Counted from the first letter of the stretch, positions 8,406 through 16,948 are shown. The stretch: DNA of 64,000 bases from Clostridiales bacterium (GCA_022508375.1 JAFLVJ010000003.1:62001-126000), one strand, 5' to 3'. Numbers and translations are program-made. Notes: generated from the letters alone by a model not told the origin.

Positions 8406-8975
8406 TTATTTTTTAACCTTATCCATCATTGCAAGCCAAGGCTTAGTAAGGAATTCAGTTACAACCGCTGTTGCTATTTCTACCTCGCGCTCGTCGTGGC
8501 TACCGTCAATACGTGTAAAGCAACCTGCAATCTCTCCGAGATAACCAAGCATTTCACCCAAGATATCGTAGTCTTCAAAAGCGGCATCTACAAGTGCAAA
8601 CATACTGGCGAAGTCTTGCATTTGTTCTTGAGCCATGCTTCTGAGTCTTACAATGGTATCCTTGATGTGGGAGTAATTTCTGTTAAGTGCAAACCATTTC
8701 CAGTTCATTCCCTGTGGAACATCTTTGAACAAATTGATAACGTCAAAGCTGTCCGTTATTTTGTCAATGAATTCGCCTTCAATGGGTAAAAATTTACCGT
8801 CTGCAAGAGCTGTTTCGAGCAACATATATTGAACTATAATATCCAACTTGAGGTAGCCTGCCTTGGGATTAAAATCTTTGCGAACGCTTGCCACAACTTC
8901 ATTCATCTTGGATACAAGTCCGCGAGCTTTTTGATAGCTTTCCGTTGCACAGTTAAAAAGTTCTTGTTGTGTCAT
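8406..8975 (-). CDS. TerB-like helical protein, paralogue 2
   Basis: 189 aa. The start is taken at 8975, where GGAGG precedes the ATG by 8 nt; a longer frame to 9032 lacks a binding site. LADGKFLPIEGEFID near residue 60 and RIDGSHDEREVEIA near 155 repeat the two DG-acidic motifs of paralogue 1, and the C-terminal TEFLTKPWL matches EYLTTPWL. The pair looks like an old tandem duplication. No transmembrane segment. Function unknown. Confidence 0.65.
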   Translation of the reverse strand: MTQQELFNCATESYQKARGLVSKMNEVVASVRKDFNPKAGYLKLDIIVQYMLLETALADGKFLPIEGEFIDKITDSFDVINLFKDVPQGMNWKWFALNRNYSHIKDTIVRLRSMAQEQMQDFASMFALVDAAFEDYDILGEMLGYLGEIAGCFTRIDGSHDEREVEIATAVVTEFLTKPWLAMMDKVKK

Positions 8976-9175
8976 AAAAAGTCCTCCTTCGTGAGATAAA
9001 TATAGCATACCAATTTGGCTGTTCAATGTCAATATTAAAACGACACATTTCTCGAAATTTTAACATCTAGCTGCAATCTATACTACGGCGCGCTATCGTC
9101 TATATGAGTCACAAGAAATATCGGATAAATATTTGAAACGGATACACAGGTCAAGGATAACAATAACCAACAGCT

Positions 9176-9233
9176 TACGTGACCGAGGTCAAACGTAAGT
9201 GCAACAATAGTTTTGCAACGTTTATAACGAGTG
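9176..9233 (+). repeat. Truncated copy of dispersed repeat family 1
   Basis: From TACGTGACCGAGG to the right end this stretch matches the right half of the copies at 26.0 and 33.0 kb (shared GACCGAGG, CAAACG, AAGTG, AACAA and GTTTATA). The left half and the left terminal arm are missing. It lies just before the terminator of the membrane protein gene. Confidence 0.6.
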
Positions 9234-9234
9234 C

Positions 9235-9260
9235 AAAAAAGGGCTACGTAAATGTAGCCC
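9235..9260 (-). terminator. Terminator of the 9.3-9.9 kb membrane protein gene
   Basis: Seven-bp stem GGGCTAC/GTAGCCC; on the minus strand six T residues follow. Confidence 0.88.
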
Positions 9261-9267
9261 CGAAAGC

Positions 9268-9897
9268 CTAATTGCCGGAAGTGTAGTTAATAAGAGCCTC
9301 GTTAAGCGCGTTTACACACGTGTCGATACTCTTTTCATCTATTATACCGCTCAGCAGTTTGGCAAGTTGGCAACGCTTGGAGTCCACACTGTCTTCCGAC
9401 TTGTATATACTCTCCGCATTTGCCGAAATAAGTTTTACCTGCTCGATAAAATCCTGTAAAGTCAATGTTTTGTCAACAAGTTGCTTGCGCACGTTGCCGA
9501 AATACAGCAACTGGGTGTAAAAAACGCCGAATATATCGTTCTTCATCAGACTACTTAGGCTTTGACCTCCAATAGACTTGACAAATCGAAACATCGTAGA
9601 GGAAAGTGCGCCAATGGAAACGCCCGATACAATTATACGAAGCGCAATGGACAGGTTAAACGTCCTTACGCCTTGTATCACGTAAACGTCAAATACCGCA
9701 AACACTAACCCTACGATAAATGGGAATATTACCGCAAGATCAAACTTATGCAAAATATCCACCTTCATTTTGTTGACAAATAGCCATTTCAACAACTGTG
9801 AAATCAAGCAGGTTGTTACTGCGTACAAAATAAAGTACGCGTTGTCACTGGTGGCAAAGTACTGCCTCAACAGCGACACAAATGTTGTAAAATCCAT
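9268..9897 (-). CDS. Membrane protein of unknown function
   Basis: 209 aa, AGGAG 9 nt before the ATG. Three hydrophobic segments lie in the first half (about residues 18-40, 52-74 and 82-105), followed by a soluble helical C-terminal half with QDFIEQVKLISANAESIY. The organisation suggests a small inner-membrane protein with a cytoplasmic helical domain. No family recognised; phage or holin origin is not supported by any neighbour. Its leader contains two unusual hairpins (9926-9986). Confidence 0.65.
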   Translation of the reverse strand: MDFTTFVSLLRQYFATSDNAYFILYAVTTCLISQLLKWLFVNKMKVDILHKFDLAVIFPFIVGLVFAVFDVYVIQGVRTFNLSIALRIIVSGVSIGALSSTMFRFVKSIGGQSLSSLMKNDIFGVFYTQLLYFGNVRKQLVDKTLTLQDFIEQVKLISANAESIYKSEDSVDSKRCQLAKLLSGIIDEKSIDTCVNALNEALINYTSGN

Positions 9898-9925
9898 AAT
9901 CTGTATTCTCCTTAATGATAAATTT

Positions 9926-9986
9926 GAAAAATACAGTCCCCTAGATTTTTCTTTGTAAGGCGGTTAGTCCCCACTACTGCCTTACA
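9926..9986 (-). ncRNA. Leader with twin GGGGACT-loop hairpins
   Basis: On the minus strand, hairpin 1 has perfect 8-bp arms TGTAAGGC/GCCTTACA (9954-9961, 9979-9986) and hairpin 2 has 7-bp arms GAAAAAT/ATTTTTC (9926-9932, 9945-9951). Both enclose an AG...GGGGACT sequence. Hairpin 1 would begin right at the predicted transcription start. Not assigned to a known class. Confidence 0.45.
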
Positions 9987-9991
9987 CCAAC

Positions 9992-10021
9992 ATTATACCA
10001 TGCGCTGATATCGAAAGGCAA
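9992..10021 (-). promoter_or_regulatory. Promoter of the membrane protein gene
   Basis: TTGCCT (10016-10021), 18-nt spacer, TATAAT (9992-9997) on the minus strand. Confidence 0.6.
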
Positions 10022-10029
10022 ATTTTGTG

Positions 10030-10812
10030 TCAGTTAATTGTTTGCTTGTATATTTCGTTCTTGGGTACGTTGCGGTCCTTGGCTACCGCCTTGACCGCTT
10101 CGCTCTTAGTCATTCCGCTCGTCACGTAGTAGTCAACGTGTTCGGCTACCGTTAGCTGACAAAGCGGGTTAGTTTCCTTTGCGCTGTTTACCACAAGCAC
10201 AAATTCGCCCTTGTCATCGTTAAAATTGTCCCCCAAGTGCCCAAAGCGAACTTTTTCGTGCGTCTTGGTAAGTTCTTTAACAAGGCAACACTCACGGTTG
10301 CCCAATCTGTCGTAAAGGTATGCAAGGTTCTCCTTAATGTCATGGACGCTTACGTAAAAGATGGAAACGCCCACTCTACCGTCCAACAATTTGTCGCGAT
10401 CGGACTTTTTGTCAGGAAGAAATCCGTAGTAGGTAAAGGGCGGCTCGTAACCGCTCAATACAAACGCATTAACAAATGCGCTTGCCCCACTTACAACAGT
10501 ATAAGGATAATTTTTTTCGATAAGAGCGTTGACGAGAATGTTTCCTGGGTCGTTGATTGATGGCATACCTGCGTCGGAAATTACCGCAATGTCCTCGCCC
10601 TTTTCACAAAAGGAAAGTACAAAGTCAAGCGACTTTCGTTCGTTGAACTTGTGATAGCTATATAACGGCTTGGTAATACCGTAGTGACTAAGCAGTATTT
10701 GCGAATGACGCGTGTCCTCACAAAATACGGCGGAAACATTTTTCAGTGTTTCCAATGCGCGATGTGTTATCTCAGATAAATTGCCTATAGGTGTAGCTAC
10801 TAAATAAACCAT
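10030..10812 (-). CDS. rsmI: 16S rRNA (cytidine-1402-2'-O)-methyltransferase
   Basis: 260 aa. Full RsmI pattern: LVATPIGNLSEITHRAL at the N-terminus, CEDTRHSQILL near residue 30, ISDAGMPSINDPG near 80 (SAM-binding), and FYGFLP near 125. It methylates the 2'-hydroxyl of C1402 in the decoding centre. AAGGA lies 9 nt before the ATG. The methyltransferase gene upstream (TrmN6-like) is its usual neighbour in Firmicutes, so the pair is probably one unit. Confidence 0.95.
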   Translation of the reverse strand: MVYLVATPIGNLSEITHRALETLKNVSAVFCEDTRHSQILLSHYGITKPLYSYHKFNERKSLDFVLSFCEKGEDIAVISDAGMPSINDPGNILVNALIEKNYPYTVVSGASAFVNAFVLSGYEPPFTYYGFLPDKKSDRDKLLDGRVGVSIFYVSVHDIKENLAYLYDRLGNRECCLVKELTKTHEKVRFGHLGDNFNDDKGEFVLVVNSAKETNPLCQLTVAEHVDYYVTSGMTKSEAVKAVAKDRNVPKNEIYKQTIN

Positions 10813-10940
10813 ATTTCAATTCCTTTCAACAGTACAAATTGATAACCGCAAAATTCACTGCGTACCGACACAATTGGTACGAGGATGTTCCACTCAAAAT
10901 AATCTGCAACGAGCGGTTGAATTTATAAAGTATATTCTTT

Positions 10941-11705
10941 CTAATCCAAAGCGAGCGAAGCCTTTTTGAGGGGAATGCCCTCGTACCACGCTTTTGCTTG
11001 TGGCGTATAGTTTCCCTGTTCGTCACATATATACATAGGCGCGTGCAATTTGCAGTCCTGTTCGCCTGCCTTTACTCCGCGAACGAGCACAAGGTTCGGC
11101 TGCTTTCCCGGTGCAGGACATACAGGTAAGATTTCCTTGACTGCAACATTGTTGTCGCGACACAGGGTGATAATTTCGCAAATTCTATCCGCTTGATGCA
11201 CCAAGTAAAAGTTACCGCGATTGTTAAGTACAGACGACGCCGACTGCACCACGTCACAAAGCGTTGCCTTGATTTCGTGACGGCATATAGCAATGTTTTC
11301 GCTGAGTTGCCGCTCACCGCTACCCACACGTCTGTAAGGCGGATTGCACACAACAACATCGACGTCCTTGACAATACTGCGCGCGTCCTTTAGGTCGCAG
11401 TTGTAAACGGATATCACATTTTGCAAGTCGTTTAACAGTACGCTCCTGTTCATCATATCGCACAGTTGGGACTGAATTTCCAACGCAACAATAGCCTTGG
11501 GGTGTTTTTTCTTGGCAACAAGCAGGCTTATTACACCGCTACCCGCGCCAAATTCCACGCAAGTTTTTCCGCGCATATCCCTGCAAAAATTGGCAAGCAA
11601 CACTGCGTCGGTGGTAAAGCGGTACTCACTACTTGACTGTATAAGTTGCAATCCGTCGCACTGCAAATCTTCTATTTTTTCGTTTGGTTTCAAGTCTATT
11701 TGCAT
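10941..11705 (-). CDS. TrmN6-like tRNA1(Val) adenine-N6-methyltransferase
   Basis: 254 aa from the ATG at 11705 (an in-frame TTG at 11732 would give 263 aa). The SAM site is VEFGAGSGVISLLVA near residue 55, and NPPY near 130 is the adenine-N6-methyltransferase motif IV. The N-terminal LQCDGLQLIQSSSEYRFTTDAVLLANF is typical of the YfiC/TrmN6 family adjoining rsmI in Firmicutes. It would methylate A37 of a tRNA. No Shine-Dalgarno precedes either start; the promoter geometry puts the transcript start at the ATG. Confidence 0.85.
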   Translation of the reverse strand: MQIDLKPNEKIEDLQCDGLQLIQSSSEYRFTTDAVLLANFCRDMRGKTCVEFGAGSGVISLLVAKKKHPKAIVALEIQSQLCDMMNRSVLLNDLQNVISVYNCDLKDARSIVKDVDVVVCNPPYRRVGSGERQLSENIAICRHEIKATLCDVVQSASSVLNNRGNFYLVHQADRICEIITLCRDNNVAVKEILPVCPAPGKQPNLVLVRGVKAGEQDCKLHAPMYICDEQGNYTPQAKAWYEGIPLKKASLALD

Positions 11706-11711
11706 ATAAGT

Positions 11712-11740
11712 ATTGTACAACAAGTCAAACAATTAGTAAA
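11712..11740 (-). promoter_or_regulatory. Promoter placing the transcript start at the TrmN6-like ATG
   Basis: TTTACT (11735-11740), 17-nt spacer, TACAAT (11712-11717) on the minus strand. The -10 box ends 7 nt before the A of the ATG. Confidence 0.45.
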
Positions 11741-11811
11741 GAGAATATAACGTAACACTCATCGTTACACTATCTAGTCCGTCTTTTTAAATATAGTCTT
11801 TACATATGACT

Positions 11812-11840
11812 ATAAAAAAAAGCCCACGCATCGCGTGGGC
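11812..11840 (-). terminator. Terminator of the ferredoxin gene
   Basis: Perfect 8-bp stem GCCCACGC/GCGTGGGC with a 3-nt loop; eight T residues follow on the minus strand. Confidence 0.93.
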
Positions 11841-11855
11841 GTCCAAAAGTTTGTG

Positions 11856-12026
11856 TTACGCTTCTTCAATAGCGCCAACAGGACATTGCGCTGCACAAGC
11901 ACCGCAATCTACGCAGAGATCAGCCGCAATTTCGAATTTGCCGTCGCCTTCGCTGATAGCTTCGCAAGGACAAACACTTTGGCAACCACCGCATGCAATA
12001 CATTCGTTACTGATTTTGTGAGCCAT
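11856..12026 (-). CDS. 2[4Fe-4S] ferredoxin
   Basis: 56 aa, the classic clostridial ferredoxin size. Two CxxCxxCxxxCP motifs use Cys 9, 12, 15, 19 and Cys 38, 41, 44, 48 and would bind two [4Fe-4S] clusters for low-potential electron transfer. AGGAG lies 9 nt before the ATG. It has its own promoter and terminator. Confidence 0.96.
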   Translation of the reverse strand: MAHKISNECIACGGCQSVCPCEAISEGDGKFEIAADLCVDCGACAAQCPVGAIEEA

Positions 12027-12056
12027 AACTGCTATTCTCCTTTTTAGGATACAATC

Positions 12057-12086
12057 ATTATACCATACTATGTAAAAAATTGTCTA
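12057..12086 (-). promoter_or_regulatory. Ferredoxin promoter
   Basis: TAGACA (12081-12086), 18-nt spacer, TATAAT (12057-12062) on the minus strand. Confidence 0.7.
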
Positions 12087-12091
12087 TTTAT

Positions 12092-13711
12092 TTACACCTG
12101 TTTTCCCAATATTTCTTCCAGTTCCTTGCGCGTTGCTGTTTCGTCAAAGGTTTGCGTGATGATAGTCAGAGTGTCACCTACGTGAATCTTCTTTTCTCCG
12201 TCGTCGTCCATACGCTTGACGTGATCGCTTGCTACAATTTCGCTTACCTTGGTATTTGAGGGCCACAGGATATCTCTTACCGCCTTACCTATCGCAAAAG
12301 CGCCGTCTTGTACGACAAATTCCATACGCAGTATTTGATGAGTCTTACCGTGATTTTGCTTGTGAATCATACGTTCGAGCAACACGTCGTACAACGGTTC
12401 GACGTTGACGATTTCGCAAATGAAGTAGGAAATAAATACCGTGATTGCAACGTAAAACAGGTTACTGAAACTCCAGGTACTTTCCACCATGAATACCAAT
12501 GCCGTTAACGGTGCACGCGTACATGCGCCCATAAACGCACACATACTTAGCATCACGACGGTTGAATACAGGCTTTCGTTCATACCCATCACTTTGAAAA
12601 GTTCGCCCAATAACGCGCCAAGCAAGGCGCCGATTGACAACATGGGGATAAAAACTCCGCCAGTTGCGCCCGATCCTGTACTAAACGCTATCATGAGGAA
12701 ACGAATGATAAGCAATACGAAAATTATCTTCCACGAAAAGTTTGCGTCGGCAAGCTTGACGATAAGTCCTCCACCGCCACCGAGAGCATCAGTACCTTGG
12801 AAGTTTCCAAATGCGAGCATGCCGATAACAGCCGTCAGCACAAACACGATAACCAGTCGCGCCCATTGGGGGATCTTCTTCAGCTTGGTATCGTAAACCT
12901 TACCTATTACAAAAACGAACAGATTGTATCCGCAAGCAACAGCTGCGATAACAACGCCCAAAACAAGCGGTATCCAAATATCCGACATGGCAAATTCGCC
13001 CATGATTGCGCCCAGTCTTACAACTTCGCCTGCTTCGTTGGTTAAAGCAAATAACGGCGCAGGCGCATGCCCTATCGCAAGCGTCCACAGGTTGGACGCA
13101 GTTACACCGAACAATACCGATGACATTGCCATCAGGAATATCATGGGAGTAAAGCGCTTGTGCGCCTCCTCCAAGGCGAATAAAATACCCGTAACGGGCG
13201 CTGCGGTTGCAACGGCAAAACCTGCGCACGCGCCACCCGTCATTATGTAGCGATCCCAACTGTTGTGCGACAACGGTAACTTGCACGTTCCGCCACCGAT
13301 TGACGTACCTAGCAGTACGCTGGGTCCTTCACTACCGAGAGGCAGTCCGGCAAAAAAGCTTATCCAGCTGTTAACGATAACGGCAATTGCGGTACGCAAC
13401 CAACGGAAAGTCAACAGTCCCCTCAAAACGCCTTCGGCTCTTGGAATACCGCCGCCCGCAGTTTCCGGCGCCCAGCGTTGCAAAAAGTACATTACAAACG
13501 CCAACGCTACCGCTCCCGCAATGATTACGGGAATCATCCAAAGATGCGCTTGCGCAAAGTGGTAGATTTCAACGGATTTTTCCGTTAAAAACTCCGCCAT
13601 CCATTTGAAAAAATACACCACCGTACCTACGAGCAAACCTGTAAAGGCGCCATAGACGAATACCGGTAAAATAACGTTTTTAAAATAACTTTTGTAGTCT
13701 TTTCTTTGCAT
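12092..13711 (-). CDS. ClC-family chloride channel/antiporter with C-terminal regulatory domain
   Basis: 539 aa from the ATG at 13711, which has GGAGG 6 nt upstream. The ClC signature segments appear in order: GGGIPRAEG near residue 87, GSEGPSV near 126 (the glutamate is the gate), GGVFIPMLSIGALLG near 360 and GACTRAPLTA near 400. Ten or more membrane helices. The last 80 residues, ending in IHVGDTLTIITQ, resemble a TrkA-C-like cytoplasmic domain. It moves Cl- across the membrane, possibly with H+. It lies 40 nt after the HAD gene, so it is probably part of the nrdR operon. Confidence 0.92.
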   Translation of the reverse strand: MQRKDYKSYFKNVILPVFVYGAFTGLLVGTVVYFFKWMAEFLTEKSVEIYHFAQAHLWMIPVIIAGAVALAFVMYFLQRWAPETAGGGIPRAEGVLRGLLTFRWLRTAIAVIVNSWISFFAGLPLGSEGPSVLLGTSIGGGTCKLPLSHNSWDRYIMTGGACAGFAVATAAPVTGILFALEEAHKRFTPMIFLMAMSSVLFGVTASNLWTLAIGHAPAPLFALTNEAGEVVRLGAIMGEFAMSDIWIPLVLGVVIAAVACGYNLFVFVIGKVYDTKLKKIPQWARLVIVFVLTAVIGMLAFGNFQGTDALGGGGGLIVKLADANFSWKIIFVLLIIRFLMIAFSTGSGATGGVFIPMLSIGALLGALLGELFKVMGMNESLYSTVVMLSMCAFMGACTRAPLTALVFMVESTWSFSNLFYVAITVFISYFICEIVNVEPLYDVLLERMIHKQNHGKTHQILRMEFVVQDGAFAIGKAVRDILWPSNTKVSEIVASDHVKRMDDDGEKKIHVGDTLTIITQTFDETATRKELEEILGKQV

Positions 13712-13751
13712 AATACCTCCGACCAAACACAACTAGTTGTCGGGATTTAAT

Positions 13752-14435
13752 TTACAGTAATAATTTCAGTATGTCCGACGGACGGTCACATAGCGCAATG
13801 GGGTGAGAATTTGCCAGCTCATCACGTTTGCCAAAGCCATAGGTAACCGCTACGACGTCTATTCCGTTAGCATGAGCGCCCTCTACGTCGTGTAGCGTAT
13901 CGCCAATCATCAGACACTGCGTTACGTCCCAACCGTTGTCCTCAACAAGCTGACGTAACACCTCCGCCTTGAAACCGCGTTTTTCCGTCTGTCCGTACAC
14001 GCAGTCAAAGTACTGCTCTATCCTGTGATATTTAAGCGACTCAACGGCGTGCGGTTCGTACTTACTGGAAGCTATAGCCATCGTAAACTTACCGCTTTGG
14101 CGCAGTGCTTTAAGTACATCGACAATTCCGTCGTACAGGTAGCTGTTTTCGGCGGCACGGTCGGCGGCAAAAACTCCCTTGTGCAGTTCGATTGCTTCAT
14201 CACACCGCTCGGCGCCAACAAGGTGAGTGTAACTGTCCGTTAACGGCGGACCGATATGTCGCGATAGGTCAACCGTTGCAGCGTCCACGCCAAAATGCGC
14301 AAGCACCTTGGTAAATGTAGCGTATATACCGGGCGAGGTGTTGTTTATTGTGCCGTCGAAGTCAAAAATAATGTATTTATATTGTTTAGTGAGTTTGTTC
14401 ATATATACAGTATTGCGAAGCTTATAACCGCTCAT
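13752..14435 (-). CDS. HAD hydrolase, phosphoglycolate phosphatase-like
   Basis: 227 aa from the ATG at 14435, which overlaps the CYTH stop as ATGA and suggests coupling; a second ATG at 14402 (216 aa) is possible and neither has a clear binding site. Motif I IFDFDGTINNT, motif II AIASSK, motif III KRGFKAE and motif IV MIGDTLHDVEGA are complete. The helical cap resembles PGP/PpaX phosphatases. Probably dephosphorylates a small metabolite. Confidence 0.85.
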   Translation of the reverse strand: MSGYKLRNTVYMNKLTKQYKYIIFDFDGTINNTSPGIYATFTKVLAHFGVDAATVDLSRHIGPPLTDSYTHLVGAERCDEAIELHKGVFAADRAAENSYLYDGIVDVLKALRQSGKFTMAIASSKYEPHAVESLKYHRIEQYFDCVYGQTEKRGFKAEVLRQLVEDNGWDVTQCLMIGDTLHDVEGAHANGIDVVAVTYGFGKRDELANSHPIALCDRPSDILKLLL

Positions 14436-14986
14436 GCGCGCGCTTCACGGAAGCGTTGCACCTTGGGATTAGCAGGTTTAATAACTACTCCGAACTTGTA
14501 GTATAGGTAATTTTTAAGTTTGCTGAGCGACACGACGTCACGGTCCTCGCATTCCAGTTCGTAGTCAACGCGACCGCAATAGACGTTTTTGTCTAGCTCC
14601 AACGTCCACTCGTTAAGCTGAAATTTGGCGCGAAACGTATCCATACTGCCCAGACAGTGCATATCCTCCAAATTTACGCCGAAAAGCTGTTTCATTACTT
14701 CTCCACGGATACCGTATCTAAGCAATTGACTTGCCTGTTGAGCAGTGAGCGCCTGCTCGCGTTCGTCGCTTACCATCACGCTTTCGATCTGCGACATGCG
14801 GCGCTTGTAGCACAAAGTAAAACTGTCGCCCTTTTGCCGTATGCGCACCATCGTTTCATTGTCCATGCGGGGATAGCCGAAGTAATAGTTGGTTTGCAAC
14901 TGCGGTACAACGTTTGCCTTTTCGTATATTATGTTGTATTCGCGTTCGTCTAAAGCTAATTTAAGTTCCTGTTCGATGTTTTTCAT
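14432..14986 (-). CDS. CYTH-domain phosphatase-like protein
   Basis: 184 aa. ExExK (E5, E7, K9 in IEQELKLAL) opens the CYTH tunnel fold, with RIRQKGDSFTLCYKRR near 50 and ELECEDRD near 150 supplying further phosphate and metal ligands. CYTH enzymes act on triphosphates or similar organophosphates; the substrate here is not evident. It starts 3 nt after the kinase stop and overlaps the HAD gene by 4 nt. Confidence 0.85.
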   Translation of the reverse strand: MKNIEQELKLALDEREYNIIYEKANVVPQLQTNYYFGYPRMDNETMVRIRQKGDSFTLCYKRRMSQIESVMVSDEREQALTAQQASQLLRYGIRGEVMKQLFGVNLEDMHCLGSMDTFRAKFQLNEWTLELDKNVYCGRVDYELECEDRDVVSLSKLKNYLYYKFGVVIKPANPKVQRFREARA

Positions 14987-14989
14987 AAT

Positions 14990-15607
14990 TTATTTACTTG
15001 TATCTATTACGACACAATCGCTTGTGTCCAGATTGGCAAAGTAGCGGTTTTCAAGAGGTATCCACTTGTTGACAAAGTTAGCCAGCCCTTGCTCGCCTTC
15101 ACGCGCAAGCAGTCGCTCGTGTTGTACTTGCTTATCAACCGTGAAAACGATTGCCAAGTCGTAAAACTCCCGCAAACTCGGATGCAACGCATAACTGCCT
15201 TCCACTATTACGACGTTTGTTTGCCTGAGCGTTACCTGTCGAAAGGTTTCCGTTGAGCAGTCATACGCAAGGTAGGTAAGTTGCTCGGCGCACTTGCCAT
15301 CCGAACGTGAAAGGTTGCTCCTCACCGTTGCAAGCACTTCGCGTAGCCGTTCGTAGTGAATATTTCCGCCCAGTTGAGCAATTCGCTCAGCTGTACGTAA
15401 CGACTTGGGCAAGAAGAAATGATCGCAATGAATAACCGCCGCGTCAAAGCAGGTTGCCAAACGGCTAGCGTAAAACGTCTTGCCCGATCCGCAGTTGCCG
15501 TCTATCGCTACTATTACACTCCGTTGACTGCCTGTGACGAGCTTGTTAATCTCGTCGCATAACGTTGTCATAACGGGGTTGGTAACTATTTCATCAACGT
15601 TTGACAT
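14990..15607 (-). CDS. Uridine kinase-like P-loop kinase
   Basis: 205 aa. Walker A is DGNCGSGKT (36-44), followed by VIHCDHFFLP near 68 and VIVEGSYALHP near 134, as in the uridine kinase/phosphoribulokinase group. Shorter than Udk and lacking some of its uridine-binding pattern, so the substrate may be another small alcohol. Its start overlaps the nrdR stop (TGATG), placing it in the nrdR-kinase-CYTH-HAD-ClC chain. Confidence 0.82.
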   Translation of the reverse strand: MSNVDEIVTNPVMTTLCDEINKLVTGSQRSVIVAIDGNCGSGKTFYASRLATCFDAAVIHCDHFFLPKSLRTAERIAQLGGNIHYERLREVLATVRSNLSRSDGKCAEQLTYLAYDCSTETFRQVTLRQTNVVIVEGSYALHPSLREFYDLAIVFTVDKQVQHERLLAREGEQGLANFVNKWIPLENRYFANLDTSDCVVIDTSK

Positions 15608-16083
15608 CAGTTCTTTTTGCGTCCCTTGGAACCTGTGTTGAAAATTTTGCTCATTTCTTCAAAGAAAGTTGCGCTGTCCTTGAACTGACGATATACTGCG
15701 GCAAATCGGATATATGCCACTTCGTCCACTTCCTTGAGCCGTTCCATAACCCAGTCGCCTATGGTTTGGGAGCTGATTTCCGACTCCATGCTGTTATACA
15801 GGTTCTTTTCGATACCGTCCACTATCTCGTCGATTTCCGACATGGAAATGGGACGTTTTTCACAGGCGCGAACGATGCCGTTTTTCAGTTTTACGCGGTC
15901 GTAAGCCTGACGGGTACCGTCACGCTTGATGACAAGAAACGGAACAACCTCGATGGTTTCGAAGGTGGTAAAACGCTTTCCGCAGGCAATACATTCCCTG
16001 CGACGGCGGATACTGTTGCCGTCATCGGTGGAACGGGAATCTATAACCTTGCTGTCTTCGCAACCGCAGTACATACATCTCAT
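15607..16083 (-). CDS. nrdR: Transcriptional repressor NrdR
   Basis: 158 aa. The zinc ribbon uses Cys3, Cys6, Cys31 and Cys34 (RCMYCG, ECIACGKRF), followed by the ATP-cone domain with VIKRDGTRQAYDRVKL. NrdR senses ATP/dATP and represses ribonucleotide reductase genes at NrdR boxes; no such target gene is in this window. AAGGAG lies 15 nt before the ATG. First gene of a five-gene chain with overlapping starts. Confidence 0.98.
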   Translation of the reverse strand: MRCMYCGCEDSKVIDSRSTDDGNSIRRRRECIACGKRFTTFETIEVVPFLVIKRDGTRQAYDRVKLKNGIVRACEKRPISMSEIDEIVDGIEKNLYNSMESEISSQTIGDWVMERLKEVDEVAYIRFAAVYRQFKDSATFFEEMSKIFNTGSKGRKKN

Positions 16084-16142
16084 AATTTTTTACAACTCCT
16101 TATTGTGAGTTTTTTCATACGTTTACAATTTAACTTTATACA

Positions 16143-16262
16143 GAAAGGCGCAGTCGCGCGCAAGAGAAGGCAACCGAGCGTCATCGCAGGGGAGTGTACT
16201 AGGCGTACATGACCCAAGCGACACGAAGGTTAACACACTATTGCGTGATGAATGTGGCTTTC
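16143..16262 (+). repeat. Dispersed repeat family 1, copy B
   Basis: About 120 nt between purC and nrdR. Terminal arms GAAAGGCGCA (16143) and TGTGGCTTTC (16253) pair with one mismatch and one G-T pair. The central hairpin is TGTAC-TAGGC-GTACA (16195-16209). The right arm lies within the last codons of purC. Confidence 0.75.
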
Positions 16263-16948
16263 AATCTTGTGAGTATTTCTTGATATTCCTGTTCCGGATT
16301 TTTGCCCTCGTTATCCAGACGGCGCAAAGTATCCTTATCCCAAAAACGGGCAACGTTGGGGGTGATTTCGTCGGCTACTACCAAGCGACCGCTTGTCCTG
16401 CCAAATTCGATCTTGAAGTCGGCTACGATTATCCCCACCTCTTTCATGAGGTCGGTCAATACCTTGTTGATACGCATGGCGTTATAGCACATGACGGACA
16501 TCTCTTCCTGCGTGCACAGTTCCATAGCGTAGGCGTGGTATTCGTTGATAACGGGGTCGCCTAGTGCGTCGTTTTTGTAGCAAAATTCCAAAACGGGAAA
16601 CTTGAGTTTTTTGTGATACTCCATGCCAAGTCTTTGTTGCATGGTGCCCGCCGAATAATTGCGTACTACTACTTCCATTGGAATCATTTCCGCAAGCTTG
16701 ACTACGCAATCGTTGTCGGAAAGTTTTTCAACGTAGTGGGTTGCAATATTGTTTTCCTCCAACACCTGCATCATGATGGCGTTTATTTCGTTGCTCAACT
16801 TGCCTTTGTTGGGGAAGTACATCTTGCGCTTGCCGTGATACATCATTGCGTCGTCCCTGAACTCGGCTATGGCGTGCGTTTTGCTTTCCGTAGCCCACAG
16901 GCGCTTGGTTTTACCTTCCGAAATAAGATTAAGCTTAGTCAGTTGCAT
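16238..16948 (-). CDS. purC: SAICAR synthetase (PurC)
   Basis: 236 aa, the usual bacterial length. The start is at 16948 (GAGGAGT upstream), giving MQLTKLNLISEGKTKRLW. Family motifs: GKxKxLW at the N-terminus, VVRNYSAGTMQQR near 95, and DFKIEFGRT near 200. It joins aspartate to CAIR in step 8 of purine synthesis. No other pur genes are nearby. It follows the GH95 gene by 58 nt and its 3' end overlaps a family 1 repeat. Confidence 0.97.
   Translation of the reverse strand: MQLTKLNLISEGKTKRLWATESKTHAIAEFRDDAMMYHGKRKMYFPNKGKLSNEINAIMMQVLEENNIATHYVEKLSDNDCVVKLAEMIPMEVVVRNYSAGTMQQRLGMEYHKKLKFPVLEFCYKNDALGDPVINEYHAYAMELCTQEEMSVMCYNAMRINKVLTDLMKEVGIIVADFKIEFGRTSGRLVVADEITPNVARFWDKDTLRRLDNEGKNPEQEYQEILTRLKATFITQ

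Noticed and set aside
13714-13745. Hairpin with ACAACTAGTTGT before the ClC gene
   Set aside because: CCGAC/GTCGG closes it just before the ribosome binding site, but it is short, and the gene is probably read from the upstream operon; not strong enough to call regulatory.
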